The notes: a model not told the origin generated them from the letters alone. Shown: positions 1 through 9,283, numbered from the stretch's first letter. The stretch is 64,000 nt of DNA from Plantactinospora sp. KBS50 (GCF_002285795.1 NZ_CP022961.1:5522001-5586000), one strand, 5' to 3'. Made by a program: numbers and translations.

Positions 1-1271
<1,271 letters not shown>

Positions 1272-1301
1272 CCGGCACCACCGATAGATAGCACCACAAC
1301 C

Positions 1302-1341
1302 CCCGGTGGCGTGGTGGCCGTACGGCCGCCACGCCACCGGG
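1302..1341 (+). terminator. Loopless 40-bp palindrome, terminator of the xylanase gene
   Basis: A 13-bp outer stem (CCCGGTGGCGTGG and its complement), one G-T pair and an inner GGCCGTACGGCC form a nearly perfect 40-nt palindrome centred at 1321.5, 30 nt past the xylanase stop. There is no T-tract, as is common for actinobacterial terminators. Confidence 0.6.
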
Positions 1342-1345
1342 CCCG

Positions 1346-1399
1346 TTCGAGCCCGGTACCCGGTCGAGCCCCGGTACCCGTTCGATCCCCGGTGCCCGG
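1346..1399. repeat. Three imperfect 17-19-bp tandem repeats
   Basis: The unit TTCGAGCCCGGTACCCGG recurs with small changes at 1346, 1364 and 1381, between the xylanase terminator and the end of the opposing lipoprotein gene. No function is apparent. Confidence 0.5.
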
Positions 1400-1454
1400 T
1401 CGCGGCACGGGGTGCGCGCGGGCGGCCGGCGCGACGAGGCCCGCGCGACACCCG

Positions 1455-2020
1455 CTACCGGGTCGCGGTGTCGACCAGTTCGGCCACCGCCGCCGCCACC
1501 GGCGGCCGGTTGGCCGGCGCCAGGCATTCGGTGTAGTCGACCTTCGTGCTCCCCGCGGCGACCGTCCACTCGTACGTGTCGGCGCAGCCCTGCCGCTGGT
1601 GCGTACCGGCCTCGCCGGCCAGCCGAGGATCGCCGAGCAACGACCAGAGCCGGTTCCGCTGCTCCGCGGTCAGGCTGCCCGAGCGCGGCGATCCGGAGCC
1701 CTTGCGGGTCCAGCTCCCGTCGGCGCGTACCGCGATGGTTTCGGCGCCCCCGGCGAAGCCGCCGCTGCGGCTGACGGTCACCGGCACGGCTCGGGCGGTC
1801 CCGCTCGCACCCGGCGTCGGCCGGCCGGGAGCCGAGGCGGGGCCGAGTCGGCCGGCGCGGAGGAGGGCGAGGTCGCCGTGGGCTGCGTGGCCTCCGGAGC
1901 GGAGCCGGACGGGGACGGCGGGGCGGCCGTCGGGTCGGGCGCACCGGCCGGGGTCGGTCCACAACCCGACACCATCACCAAAAACAGTGACAGCAGGGGG
2001 ATGGCGTTCGTTCTTCTCAT
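1455..2020 (-). CDS. Lipoprotein with emfourin-like protease-inhibitor domain (frameshifted)
   Basis: After correction this would be a protein of about 188 aa. The N-terminus (MRRTNAIPLLSLFLVMVSGC) is a lipoprotein signal with lipobox VSGC. A Pro/Ala/Ser linker follows. The C-terminal 110 residues carry SRSGGFAG, LTAEQRNRLWSLL, DPRLA and a Cys pair, the pattern I associate with emfourin, the inhibitor encoded beside protealysin-type M4 proteases. Here it sits next to, and divergent from, a secreted M4 protease, which supports an inhibitor role at the cell surface. The two halves are in different frames. One extra C in the run at 1839-1842 would join them as ...ADSAPASAPGRP.... The start at 2020 is chosen for the signal peptide; its ribosome-binding site is weak. 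The inhibitor role is inference. Confidence 0.65.
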
Positions 2021-2196
2021 ACCGGTGGGACGCTGGCCGACCAGCAGCGGTTCCGCCCACCGGTGTGTCGCCGTCTTGCACGCAACACATGAGGATGTCA
2101 CATCGAGCGAGGGAAATTCACCTCTTCATTTTTCGCGTCCACCTGGCTATATGTACATGGGTGACTACCGTCACGACACTCCCCCCAGGAGGGCAC

Positions 2197-4590
2197 GTGA
2201 ACAGATCCCTCGCCGTCGTCAGCGCCGCCGTACTCACCAGCGGTGTCCTGGCCGGTGTCGCCCCCGCCGCAACCGCGGCTCCCACCACACCCTCGTCCAA
2301 GCCGTCCGCCGTGGCACTGGCCGCCGATCTGCTGGCCAGCAACCCCGGGGCCGTGCAGGGCAGCGCCGCTGACTCGTACAAGGTGTACAGCAGCAAGACC
2401 GATCCAAGCGGCGCCGGTCACATCCGCTATACCCGCACCTACCAGGGCCTCCGGGTGTACGGCGGCGACTTCGTCGTGCACACCACCGCCTCCGGTGGCT
2501 ACTCCGGCGTCTCGAACGCCCTGGTCGCGCCGCTCAACCTGAGCACCAAGGCCAAGGTGGACAGCGCCGCCGCCCAGAAGACCGCGAAGGCGCACTTCGC
2601 CGGCAAGGTCACCACGGTCGGCGCCCCCGAGCTGTTCGTCGACGCCACCACCGGGCGCGGCAAACTCGCCTGGGAGACCGTGGTCCAGGGCTGGGCACCA
2701 GACGGGCAGACGCCGTCCCGGCTGCACGTGATCAGCGACGCGACCAGCGGCGCGTACATCGGCTCGTTCGACGAGATCGAGACGGTCGCGGGCACCGGCA
2801 ACAGCATCTACTCCGGCACGGTGACCATCGACACCACCCTGTCCGGCTCCACCTACTCGATGACCGACCCGGTGCGCGGCAACGGCTACACGTGCGACAT
2901 GAACAACGGCACGTCCAGCTGTTCCACCTTCACCGACGCCGACAACGTGTGGGGCAACGGCACCAACTCCAACCGGCAGTCGGCCGCCGTCGACGCGCAC
3001 TTCGGCGCCGCGGTGACGTTCGACTACTACAAGAACGTGCACGGCCGCAACGGCATCTTCGGCAACGGCAGCGGCGTGCCCAGCCGGGTGCACTACGGCA
3101 ACAGCTACGTCAACGCCTTCTGGGACGGCTCCCGGATGACGTACGGCGACGGCTCGGGCAACTCCAAGCCGCTGGTCTCGCTGGACGTGGCCGGCCACGA
3201 GATGAGCCACGGCGTGACCGAGAACGTCGTCTCGGGCGGCCTGAACTACTCGGGCGAGTCCGGCGGCCTGAACGAGGCCACCAGCGACATCTTCGGCTCG
3301 ATGGTCGAGTTCTACGCCAACACCCCGGCCGACCCGGGTGACTACGACATCGGCGAGAAGATCAACATCAACGGCAACGGCACGCCGCTGCGGTACATGT
3401 ACAACCCGTCGCTGGACGGCTCGTCCGACAGCTGCTGGTCCACCAGCACGAAGAACAAGGACGTGCACTACTCCTCCGGCGTGGCGAACCACTTCTACTT
3501 CAACCTGGCCGAGGGCACCGGCTCCACCGCGTACGGCACCTCGCCGGTCTGCGGCTCGGCGCCGGCCGTCACCGGCCTCGGCCGGTCCAAGGCCGAGAAG
3601 ATCTGGTTCCGGGCGCTCGACCTGTACTTCACCTCGAACACGTCGTACGTCAACACCAGCAACCCGTCCAACACCGCCCGGGCGTACAGCCTGCACGCGG
3701 CCAGCGACCTGTACGGCAGCTGCAGCACCGAGTACAAGACCGTGCAGGCGGCGTGGACCGCGGTGAACGTGGCGGGCAGCGACGCCCCCTGCTCCACCGG
3801 GAACGACTTCTCGATGGCGACCTCGCCGACCTCCGGCTCGGTCAACCCCGGTAGCGCGGTCTCGACCACCGTCTCCACCGCCGTCACCAGCGGTTCGGCG
3901 CAGACGGTGGCGCTGTCGGCGAGCGGCCTGCCCAGCGGCGCGAGCGCGTCGTTCAGCCCCAGCTCGGTGACCGCGGGCAACTCGTCCACCCTCACCATCA
4001 GCACCACGTCGTCCACCTCGCCGGGCACCTACACCGTCACCATCACCGGTACGGGCTCGGCGGCCACGCACACCGCCAGCTACACGCTGACGGTGAACGG
4101 ATCCGGTGGAGGCTGCTCCAGCCCGGGCCAGAAGCTCGGTAACGCGGGCTTCGAGTCCGGTACGTCGCCGTGGACCGGCAACACCGGCACCATCGGCTCG
4201 TACAGCGGGCAGAGTGCCCACTCCGGCACCCGGTTCTCCTGGCTGAACGGCTACGGCTCCACCAGCACGGAGTACATCCAGCAGCAGGTCAGCCTGCCCA
4301 GCGGATGCTCGTCGTACAACTTCAGCTTCTGGCTGCACATCGACAGCGCGGAGCGCACCACCACGACGGCGTACGACACGCTGAGGGTGCAGGTGCTCAA
4401 CTCCAGCGGTTCGGTGCTGGCCACCCTGGCCACGTACTCGAACCTCAACAAGGCAAGCGGATACCAGCAGCGCTCCTTCTCGCTGGCGTCCTACGCCGGG
4501 CAGACGATCAGCGTGAAGTTCCTCGGCAGCGAGGACTTCCTGCTGCAGACGTCGTTCGTGATCGACGACACGGCGATCAACGTCTCCTGA
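2197..4590 (+). CDS. Secreted M4 (thermolysin-like) neutral metalloprotease
   Basis: Zinc endopeptidase precursor of 797 aa. The GTG start at 2197 follows AGGAGG (2187-2192) with ideal spacing. A signal peptide covers about residues 1-28. A propeptide with fungalysin/thermolysin-propeptide and PepSY features runs to about residue 210. The catalytic domain (about 220-525) shows HEMSH (H334, E335, H338) for zinc and catalysis, the third zinc ligand in GGLNEATSD (E360), and the transition-state His in VHYSSGVANHFYF (H424). A bacterial Ig-like segment (about 533-635) and a C-terminal jelly-roll domain of about 160 residues with a Cys pair follow, probably for substrate binding. Divergent from the emfourin-like lipoprotein gene. 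A strong terminator follows at 4624. Confidence 0.95.
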   Translation: MNRSLAVVSAAVLTSGVLAGVAPAATAAPTTPSSKPSAVALAADLLASNPGAVQGSAADSYKVYSSKTDPSGAGHIRYTRTYQGLRVYGGDFVVHTTASGGYSGVSNALVAPLNLSTKAKVDSAAAQKTAKAHFAGKVTTVGAPELFVDATTGRGKLAWETVVQGWAPDGQTPSRLHVISDATSGAYIGSFDEIETVAGTGNSIYSGTVTIDTTLSGSTYSMTDPVRGNGYTCDMNNGTSSCSTFTDADNVWGNGTNSNRQSAAVDAHFGAAVTFDYYKNVHGRNGIFGNGSGVPSRVHYGNSYVNAFWDGSRMTYGDGSGNSKPLVSLDVAGHEMSHGVTENVVSGGLNYSGESGGLNEATSDIFGSMVEFYANTPADPGDYDIGEKININGNGTPLRYMYNPSLDGSSDSCWSTSTKNKDVHYSSGVANHFYFNLAEGTGSTAYGTSPVCGSAPAVTGLGRSKAEKIWFRALDLYFTSNTSYVNTSNPSNTARAYSLHAASDLYGSCSTEYKTVQAAWTAVNVAGSDAPCSTGNDFSMATSPTSGSVNPGSAVSTTVSTAVTSGSAQTVALSASGLPSGASASFSPSSVTAGNSSTLTISTTSSTSPGTYTVTITGTGSAATHTASYTLTVNGSGGGCSSPGQKLGNAGFESGTSPWTGNTGTIGSYSGQSAHSGTRFSWLNGYGSTSTEYIQQQVSLPSGCSSYNFSFWLHIDSAERTTTTAYDTLRVQVLNSSGSVLATLATYSNLNKASGYQQRSFSLASYAGQTISVKFLGSEDFLLQTSFVIDDTAINVS

Positions 4591-4623
4591 CGTCCGGTGA
4601 AACGCTGAAACGCTGAAGACCGG

Positions 4624-4653
4624 CCGGCGGCCACCCCTGCGGGTGGCCGCCGG
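4624..4653 (+). terminator. Intrinsic terminator of the M4 protease gene
   Basis: Perfect 13-bp stem (CCGGCGGCCACCC at 4624-4636, complement at 4641-4653) with a CTGC loop, 34 nt downstream of the protease stop. No T-tract. Confidence 0.75.
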
Positions 4654-4666
4654 TCCGGCCGATGTG

Positions 4667-4738
4667 GACCGGGCGCGGCTCACAGACCGGGCGCGGCTCA
4701 CAGACCGGGCGCGGCTCACAGACCGGGCGCGGCTCACA
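4667..4738. repeat. Four exact 18-bp tandem repeats
   Basis: The unit GACCGGGCGCGGCTCACA is repeated four times without change (4667, 4685, 4703, 4721). The last copy overlaps the stop codon of the esterase gene (4734-4736). The reverse strand could place extra in-frame stops or protein-binding boxes just downstream of that gene. Confidence 0.9.
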
Positions 4739-5993
4739 CGCCCGACGGGTACGTCTCCAGCTCGCCGGCCCGCCGGGTGGCGGCCAGCGGATGCAGCGCG
4801 GTGGTCTGGTCACACCAGAGGAACGCGTCGTACCGCTGCGCCAACCGGGTCGGCACGTAGTTGCCCCAGGCTTCGAACGAGGGGTCGTAGACCACCCCGA
4901 CGGCCCGGTGGTCGAGGTCCCCGGCCAGCCAGCCGCGCGTGCGGTCCGCGGCGTCGAAGACCAGCAGCGCCCGCTCGGGCAGCCGCTCGTGCAGTTGCTG
5001 TTCCACCGATCCGTCCCGGGCCGGCGGCAGCGTCATGGCCTCGGGTGGCGCGCCCCAGGACGGGGCCGCGATCACCGTGCCGGCCCAGGTGCCGAAGCCG
5101 ACCAGCACGACGTCGTCGGTTCCGTGCCGCTGCCGGGCCAACTGCCCGACGTTCACCATGCCGCCCCCGGCCATGTCGGTGGCCCGGGCGTCGCCCACGT
5201 GCGTGTTGTGGGCCCAGACCACGGCCCGCGCGTCCGGGCCGTACCGGTGCAGCAGCCGGTCCAGGGTGTCGGCCATGTGGGTGTCCCGGACGTTCCACGA
5301 CCGCGGGCCGCCGCCCACCATGGCGTGGTAGTACTCCTCGGCCCGGGCCACCACCTCGGCGTTCTGCCAGGCCGAGAAGCCGGCCGGCCCGTCGTTCGCG
5401 GCCCGCTCACGCATCCGGGCCAGCAGCCGGACCACCTCGTCGGCGCAGCGGGCGTCGACGAACCGGCTGGCCGCCGCGTACCCCTCGATCCGCTTCCCGT
5501 ACGGCTCGAAGCACCGGTACGCCTGCTGCGCCGCGGGGAGTCCGGCCGGATCCTCCGCCCGCACGTGGTCCAGGATGATCTGCATCGACGCCCAGAGGCT
5601 GTACACGTCCAGGCCGTGGAAGCCGGCCCGGCGCTGCGGCGGTCGTGGCAGGTTCCACGCCCGCAGCCAGTGTGCGAACCGGGCCACCTCGGCGTTCGCC
5701 CACATCCAGGTCGGCCAGCGCTCGAACCGGCCCAGCGCGGCCTGCGGGTCGGCCGCCCGACCGGGTGCCGCGGTCACCGCAGCGTGCACCCGGTCGCAGT
5801 CCGGCCAGTCGCCCTCGACCGCCACGAAGGAAAAGCCGCATTCGGCGATCAGCCGCCGGGTGACCTGCTCCCGCAACCGGTAGAAGTCGTAGCTGCCGTG
5901 GCTCGCCTCGCCGATCATCACGATCCTGGCCCGGCCGATGCGCTCCAGCAGCGGATCGAAGTCACCCGGTCCCCCGAGCCGGTGCTCCAGCAT
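4734..5993 (-). CDS. Erythromycin esterase family protein
   Basis: 419-residue cytoplasmic protein of the erythromycin esterase / EreA-like family (members hydrolyse the macrolactone ring; many actinobacterial homologues have untested activity). The N-terminal core motif GEASHGSYDFYRLREQV and the following FSFVAVEGDWPDCDRVH match the family's catalytic His/Glu region. RRAGFHGLDVYSLW and RAVVWAHNTHVGDAR further on are also typical. The ATG at 5993 has no clear Shine-Dalgarno. A 34-bp palindrome lies in the gap to the divergent DUF2795 gene. Its nearness to an erm gene suggests, but does not prove, a macrolide role. Confidence 0.85.
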   Translation of the reverse strand: MLEHRLGGPGDFDPLLERIGRARIVMIGEASHGSYDFYRLREQVTRRLIAECGFSFVAVEGDWPDCDRVHAAVTAAPGRAADPQAALGRFERWPTWMWANAEVARFAHWLRAWNLPRPPQRRAGFHGLDVYSLWASMQIILDHVRAEDPAGLPAAQQAYRCFEPYGKRIEGYAAASRFVDARCADEVVRLLARMRERAANDGPAGFSAWQNAEVVARAEEYYHAMVGGGPRSWNVRDTHMADTLDRLLHRYGPDARAVVWAHNTHVGDARATDMAGGGMVNVGQLARQRHGTDDVVLVGFGTWAGTVIAAPSWGAPPEAMTLPPARDGSVEQQLHERLPERALLVFDAADRTRGWLAGDLDHRAVGVVYDPSFEAWGNYVPTRLAQRYDAFLWCDQTTALHPLAATRRAGELETYPSGV

Positions 5994-6057
5994 GGGCGCC
6001 GGCTACCCGGGCGGTCCGCCGGCAAACCCGGGCCCCGCGCGCAGAGCCGGACAAAGT

Positions 6058-6091
6058 GGCACACCCGCGGCGGATCCGCCGCGGGTGTGCC
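6058..6091. repeat. Perfect 34-bp palindrome between divergent genes
   Basis: Each half-site is GGCACACCCGCGGCGGA and the two halves meet with no loop. It sits 65 bp upstream of the esterase start and 27 bp upstream of the DUF2795 start. Its position between two divergent genes favours an operator over a terminator, but the DNA could also extrude a cruciform. Confidence 0.7.
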
Positions 6092-6118
6092 GGCCGGCCC
6101 AGCGGGTAGAGGCAGGCC

Positions 6119-6310
6119 ATGGCCGTCAACGTCACGCAGTTGCAGGACTACCTCGAAGGGCTGGACTTCCCGGTGTCCCGGGAGGACGTGGTCCGCCGGG
6201 CACAGGAGAACGGGGCCAGCACCGCCGTGCTGCAACTGCTCCGGTCGCTGCCCGTGGAGGAGTTCGAGTCGCCCGCCGAGGTGGGTGAGTCGCTCAGCGA
6301 ACTGGCCTGA
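6119..6310 (+). CDS. DUF2795 domain protein
   Basis: Small 63-residue acidic protein with the DUF2795 pattern (NVTQLQDYLEGLDFPVSRED, then a helix-rich tail with LLRSLPVEEFESPAEV). The family is common in actinobacteria and has no established function. The start is supported by an AGAGG-containing purine stretch before the ATG. It stands alone between the esterase and erm genes, on the opposite strand to both. Confidence 0.85.
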   Translation: MAVNVTQLQDYLEGLDFPVSREDVVRRAQENGASTAVLQLLRSLPVEEFESPAEVGESLSELA

Positions 6311-6343
6311 GCGACCCGCCCGTACCCGGCGCCGGCGACCCGC

Positions 6344-7213
6344 TCAGCGCAGCAGCCGGTGCAGCGCGAGCCACTGCTCCGGCCAGACCCGCCCGACCGG
6401 GGTGCTCCGGTCCAGCCGGGCCGCCCGGAACGCCGCGTCCACCCGCCCCGGCGGGTACCGGCGGCGCAGCGACGCGTGCAGCGAACCCCCGACGCCGGTG
6501 AACCCGCATTGCACCAGGCGCGCGTACCGGGGCAGTTCGCCGGCCGGCAGCAGCGGCGCGGACCGCCGGTCCAGCCGCAGGATCCCGGCGTCCACCGCGG
6601 GCACCGGCCGGAACGCCGACCGGGACACCCGCCCGGCCAGCCGCCAGCGGTACCGCGGCCAGGTGAGGATCGTCAGCCGGCTCCACCGGTCGAAGTCGCC
6701 GGTGCGCTTGCGCGCGTACTCCAGCTGGGTGAGCAGCGTCGCGGACCGCAACCGCGGCGCGGCCAGACACCAGTCGACCACCCGGGCGGTGAGCGCCCAG
6801 GGGATGTTGCCGACCACCGCGAACGGCTCCGGCGGCGCCGGCGCCGCGAGGAAGTCGTCCGGCCGGACCAGCACCCGGGGCAGGTCCGCGGCGGCCAGCG
6901 CCGCGGCCAGTTCCGGATCGACCTCGTACGCCAGCACGCGGCAGCCCGCGGCCGACAGTGCCCGGGTCAGCGCCCCCGGACCGGCCCCGAACTCCAGGAC
7001 GAGGTCGCCGGGACCGGTGCGGGCGGCGTGCACGATCCGGCGCAGTGCCGCGGGATCGGCGAGGAAGTTCTGCGAGAGTACGCGCCGGGACCGGTCGCGT
7101 TCGGTCCGCGGGTCGGGCCGGTGGTGCGGCGGCCGGTCGGGCCGGTGGTGCGGCGGCCGGTCGGGCCGGCGCACCGGGCGCGGAAGATGATCGTCAGGTC
7201 GGCGGGAAGCCAT
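6344..7213 (-). CDS. erm: Erm-type 23S rRNA adenine N6-methyltransferase
   Basis: 289-residue SAM-dependent methyltransferase, predicted to methylate A2058 of 23S rRNA and so confer macrolide-lincosamide-streptogramin B resistance on the host. Signs: SQNFLAD at the start of the catalytic core, motif I LEFGAGPGALT, acidic motif II YEVDPELA, and catalytic motif IV GNIPW. Family members more often have Tyr or Phe at the last position of that motif. The first 40 residues are a basic, repeat-derived extension (RPDRPPHH twice) that comes from a 24-bp DNA tandem repeat. The ATG at 7213 follows GAAGGA. Upstream lies a long leader with a leaderless small ORF and a WhiB7/WblC-like promoter, so induction by ribosome-targeting drugs is likely (inference). 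Confidence 0.9.
   Translation of the reverse strand: MASRRPDDHLPRPVRRPDRPPHHRPDRPPHHRPDPRTERDRSRRVLSQNFLADPAALRRIVHAARTGPGDLVLEFGAGPGALTRALSAAGCRVLAYEVDPELAAALAAADLPRVLVRPDDFLAAPAPPEPFAVVGNIPWALTARVVDWCLAAPRLRSATLLTQLEYARKRTGDFDRWSRLTILTWPRYRWRLAGRVSRSAFRPVPAVDAGILRLDRRSAPLLPAGELPRYARLVQCGFTGVGGSLHASLRRRYPPGRVDAAFRAARLDRSTPVGRVWPEQWLALHRLLR
7112..7169. repeat. 24-bp tandem repeat inside the erm 5' end
   Basis: Two exact 24-bp units (7112-7135, 7136-7159) plus a 10-bp partial copy. Because the unit is a multiple of three it expands the Erm N-terminal tail in frame (RPDRPPHH repeat). Confidence 0.85.
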
Positions 7214-7424
7214 GTCCGGGTCCTTCGATGCCGCCCTGCGGCGGCGGGCGTGGACAGGCCGGGACGTCGCGCGGTCCGCTGGCGGACCGGGCCGTGGTAC
7301 ACGGGTGTGCGCGGCGCGGGACTGTCGAGTGGGCAGGACTCGTCAGTGCTCCGGCCGGCGTCGGACGCGGGCGTGAAGGACCTCCCGGACGCCCTCAGGG
7401 CGACCGGTCGGCGGGAACGCGGCT
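7214..7424 (-). promoter_or_regulatory. Structured leader between the upstream ORF and erm
   Basis: About 210 nt separate the stop of the upstream ORF from the erm ATG. Read on the minus strand this stretch can form several hairpins: CGCCC/GGGCG at 7390-7402, an 8-bp perfect stem CGGTCCGC/GCGGACCG at 7272-7289, and GCCGCC/GGCGGC close to the erm ribosome-binding site. The arrangement fits transcription or translation attenuation coupled to ribosome stalling on the upstream ORF. Competing folds were not computed. Confidence 0.45.
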
Positions 7425-7541
7425 TCAGGCGGCGGCGTCCCGGCGCACGGCCGGGGCGGTACGCCGGATCCAGGGGCGGGCCACCCACCGGGGGCCCGCG
7501 GCGGCCGGCGTACCGGCGCCGTCGATCAGAGCGTGCGTCAC
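7425..7541 (-). CDS. Leaderless upstream ORF (38 codons) in the erm leader
   Basis: GTG-initiated 38-residue ORF whose start lies 7 nt after the -10 box, so its mRNA would begin at or next to the start codon. The peptide begins MTHALIDGAGTP and its second half is rich in Trp, Arg and Pro (RWVARPWIRRTAPAVRR). I do not recognise a family. Its place between a WhiB7-like promoter and a resistance gene suggests a regulatory leader peptide. It is too short for ordinary gene calling and coding is not proven. Confidence 0.5.
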   Translation of the reverse strand: MTHALIDGAGTPAAAGPRWVARPWIRRTAPAVRRDAAA

Positions 7542-7548
7542 GGCGGCG

Positions 7549-7587
7549 ACGCTAGCCCGCCCGCCGGCGGGGTGGCAACCGGATTTA
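7549..7587 (-). promoter_or_regulatory. WhiB7/WblC-type promoter of the erm transcript
   Basis: On the minus strand: AT-rich TAAAT (7583-7587), then CCGG, then -35 TTGCCA (7573-7578), an 18-bp spacer and -10 TAGCGT (7549-7554). An AT-rich box just upstream of a GGTTG-type -35 is the known signature of WhiB7 (WblC)-dependent promoters in actinobacteria. It is conspicuous in such GC-rich DNA. Confidence 0.65.
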
Positions 7588-7617
7588 CGCCGGCACCCGG
7601 CCCGGACCGCGCGAGCC

Positions 7618-8517
7618 TCAGACCGCCACCGTGCGGGCCTCGGCCCGGGCGGTGTCCGCGGCTACCAGCACCGCGACCACGTCCCGACCGAACCGCACGT
7701 CGCAGGCGTGCTCCCGGGTCCCCGCGTCGATCTGCGCGACCAGCTGGTCGATCGCCCGGCCGAGGGCGTCCACCGGGGTGCCGGTCCCCTCGGGCAGCGC
7801 GTCCAGCCCCGACTCGCCGAAGAAGGTGACCTCACGGGACTTCGCCGCGGGCGGCGAGTCCAGGGTCAGCGACACGGTGCTGGTGGCGCCGGAGTCGTGC
7901 GCCAGCACCAGGCTCACCAACCCGCGCGGCCCGTCCAGGGCCGCGACCCGGGTCACCGGGCCGAGCACCGGTACGACGAGCGAGAGCGCGTGCGGGCCGA
8001 TGTCCCAGAGCGCGCCCTGCTCGTGCCGCCAGCGGGAACCGCCGTACGGGTTGCCCGGCTCGTAGATCGAGGCGTGCATGGTGACCCGGGCGCCGTGCCA
8101 GCCGCCCACCGTCGCCGCCGTGGCCAGGTGCGCCGAGACGTTCTCGAAGAACCGGTTGGTGAAGAAGACCACCGAGGCCACCCCGGCCCCCTCGGCCGTG
8201 GCCAGCACCCGGTCGGCCGCCGGCAGGCTCAGCGCCAGCGGCTTGTCCAGCAGCAGGTGCCGGCCGGCCGCCGCGGCGTCCGCGGCGATCTCGGCCTGCA
8301 CGTCCGGCGGGACCGCGAAGGCCGCCACGTCGACCTCCTCGATCAGGGCCTTCGTGCTCGGGAACGCGGCCACCCCGTACCGGTCGGCCAGCGCGCGGGC
8401 CCGGTCCGGGTTGCGCCCCCACACCCCGGCCAGCCGTGCCCGCGGGTGGGCCGCGATCGCGGCCGCGTGCGTCTCGGCCGCCCAGTGGCCGGTCCCGAAG
8501 ACTCCAAAGCTCAGCAC
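7618..8517 (-). CDS. Gfo/Idh/MocA family oxidoreductase
   Basis: 299-residue NAD(P)-dependent oxidoreductase. The Rossmann motif FGVFGTGHWAAETH starts at about residue 4. The family's conserved LLLDKPLALS (EKP-like motif, normally bearing the catalytic lysine) is at about 92-101, and the C-terminal alpha/beta substrate domain contains HEQGALWDIGPHALSL. The GTG at 8517 is chosen because GGGAGGGG lies directly upstream and the dinucleotide-binding strand begins immediately after it. The substrate, probably a sugar or inositol derivative, cannot be told from sequence. It is followed on the same strand by the erm promoter region, not by an operon partner. Confidence 0.9.
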   Translation of the reverse strand: MLSFGVFGTGHWAAETHAAAIAAHPRARLAGVWGRNPDRARALADRYGVAAFPSTKALIEEVDVAAFAVPPDVQAEIAADAAAAGRHLLLDKPLALSLPAADRVLATAEGAGVASVVFFTNRFFENVSAHLATAATVGGWHGARVTMHASIYEPGNPYGGSRWRHEQGALWDIGPHALSLVVPVLGPVTRVAALDGPRGLVSLVLAHDSGATSTVSLTLDSPPAAKSREVTFFGESGLDALPEGTGTPVDALGRAIDQLVAQIDAGTREHACDVRFGRDVVAVLVAADTARAEARTVAV

Positions 8518-8557
8518 GGCAGCCCCTCCCGGTCGGTTCGTGCGCAAGAGGTCCTTC

Positions 8558-9283
8558 CTAACACGGCGGGCCGGTTCCGGGTCGGCTTCGGCCACCGCCA
8601 CGCCAGCGGCGGCGGGACCGGGTCGCCGCCAGCGCGTCCTGGGCGACCTGCGCCTCCACGGCCGACTCCGCCGCCTCGGCCAGCAACGCCTCGGCGGCCA
8701 CCTCGGCGATTCGGGCCGCCCGGTCCACCCGGCGCAACTCGGCGACCGCGCGGTGGTAGTCCCGCCGGGCCGCCATCGACTCGCGGTGCAACCGGTCGGC
8801 GGTCCACTCCCGCTCCTCCTGGGCCGGGTCGTGGTCGCCGGTGAGCCGCCACACCTCCCGCAGCTCGCGTACCGAGATGTCACCCCGGCGGTACGCGGAC
8901 AGCGCGGCCCGGGACACCTCCCGGCGCGCCTGCGGGTCGGGGCCGACCTCGACCGGGGCGGGGGCGGCCCGCCGGCCCTCGACCACCACCGCGAAGGCGC
9001 GCTCGAACGCCTGCTCGGCGCGTTCCTGGGCGTCCCACGCCTCGTCCCGGGCCAGTTGCGCGGCGGCCCGCCGCTCGGCGGCCTCGACCGCCTCCGCCGC
9101 GGCCCGTTGGGCCTCCCGCTGCGTCGTGGTGGCGTGCTCGGCCAGTTCGGCCGCCTCGGCCGCCAGCCGTTGCGGGTCCACGGCCGGCTCGGCGGGACGC
9201 TCCACGAAAACGGCGAGGCCGAGGAGCGCCAGGACCGTGCCGCCGCCGACCAGGACCCACACCCACACGCCCGCGTCAGCCAC
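8558..9283 (-). CDS. Single-pass membrane protein with long Ala/Glu coiled coil
   Basis: 241 residues, function unknown. The GTG at 9283 follows TCCTCC on the plus strand (GGAGGA in the mRNA). One N-terminal membrane segment (about residues 5-25, VWVWVLVGGGTVLALLGLAV) is followed by roughly 200 residues very rich in Ala, Glu and Arg with heptad-like spacing, so a coiled coil facing the cytoplasm or the periplasm-like space is likely. The last 20 residues are Arg/Gly-rich. It ends 40 bp before the oxidoreductase start on the same strand and may be co-transcribed with it. Confidence 0.75.
   Translation of the reverse strand: MADAGVWVWVLVGGGTVLALLGLAVFVERPAEPAVDPQRLAAEAAELAEHATTTQREAQRAAAEAVEAAERRAAAQLARDEAWDAQERAEQAFERAFAVVVEGRRAAPAPVEVGPDPQARREVSRAALSAYRRGDISVRELREVWRLTGDHDPAQEEREWTADRLHRESMAARRDYHRAVAELRRVDRAARIAEVAAEALLAEAAESAVEAQVAQDALAATRSRRRWRGGGRSRPGTGPPC

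Noticed and set aside
2098-4737. Long open frame on the minus strand antisense to the M4 protease
   Set aside because: High GC keeps antisense frames open. The translation is Arg/Gly/Val-rich with no domains, while the plus strand encodes a complete M4 protease.
4667-4738. Tandem repeats considered as a CRISPR array
   Set aside because: The units are contiguous with no spacers, and no cas genes are present.
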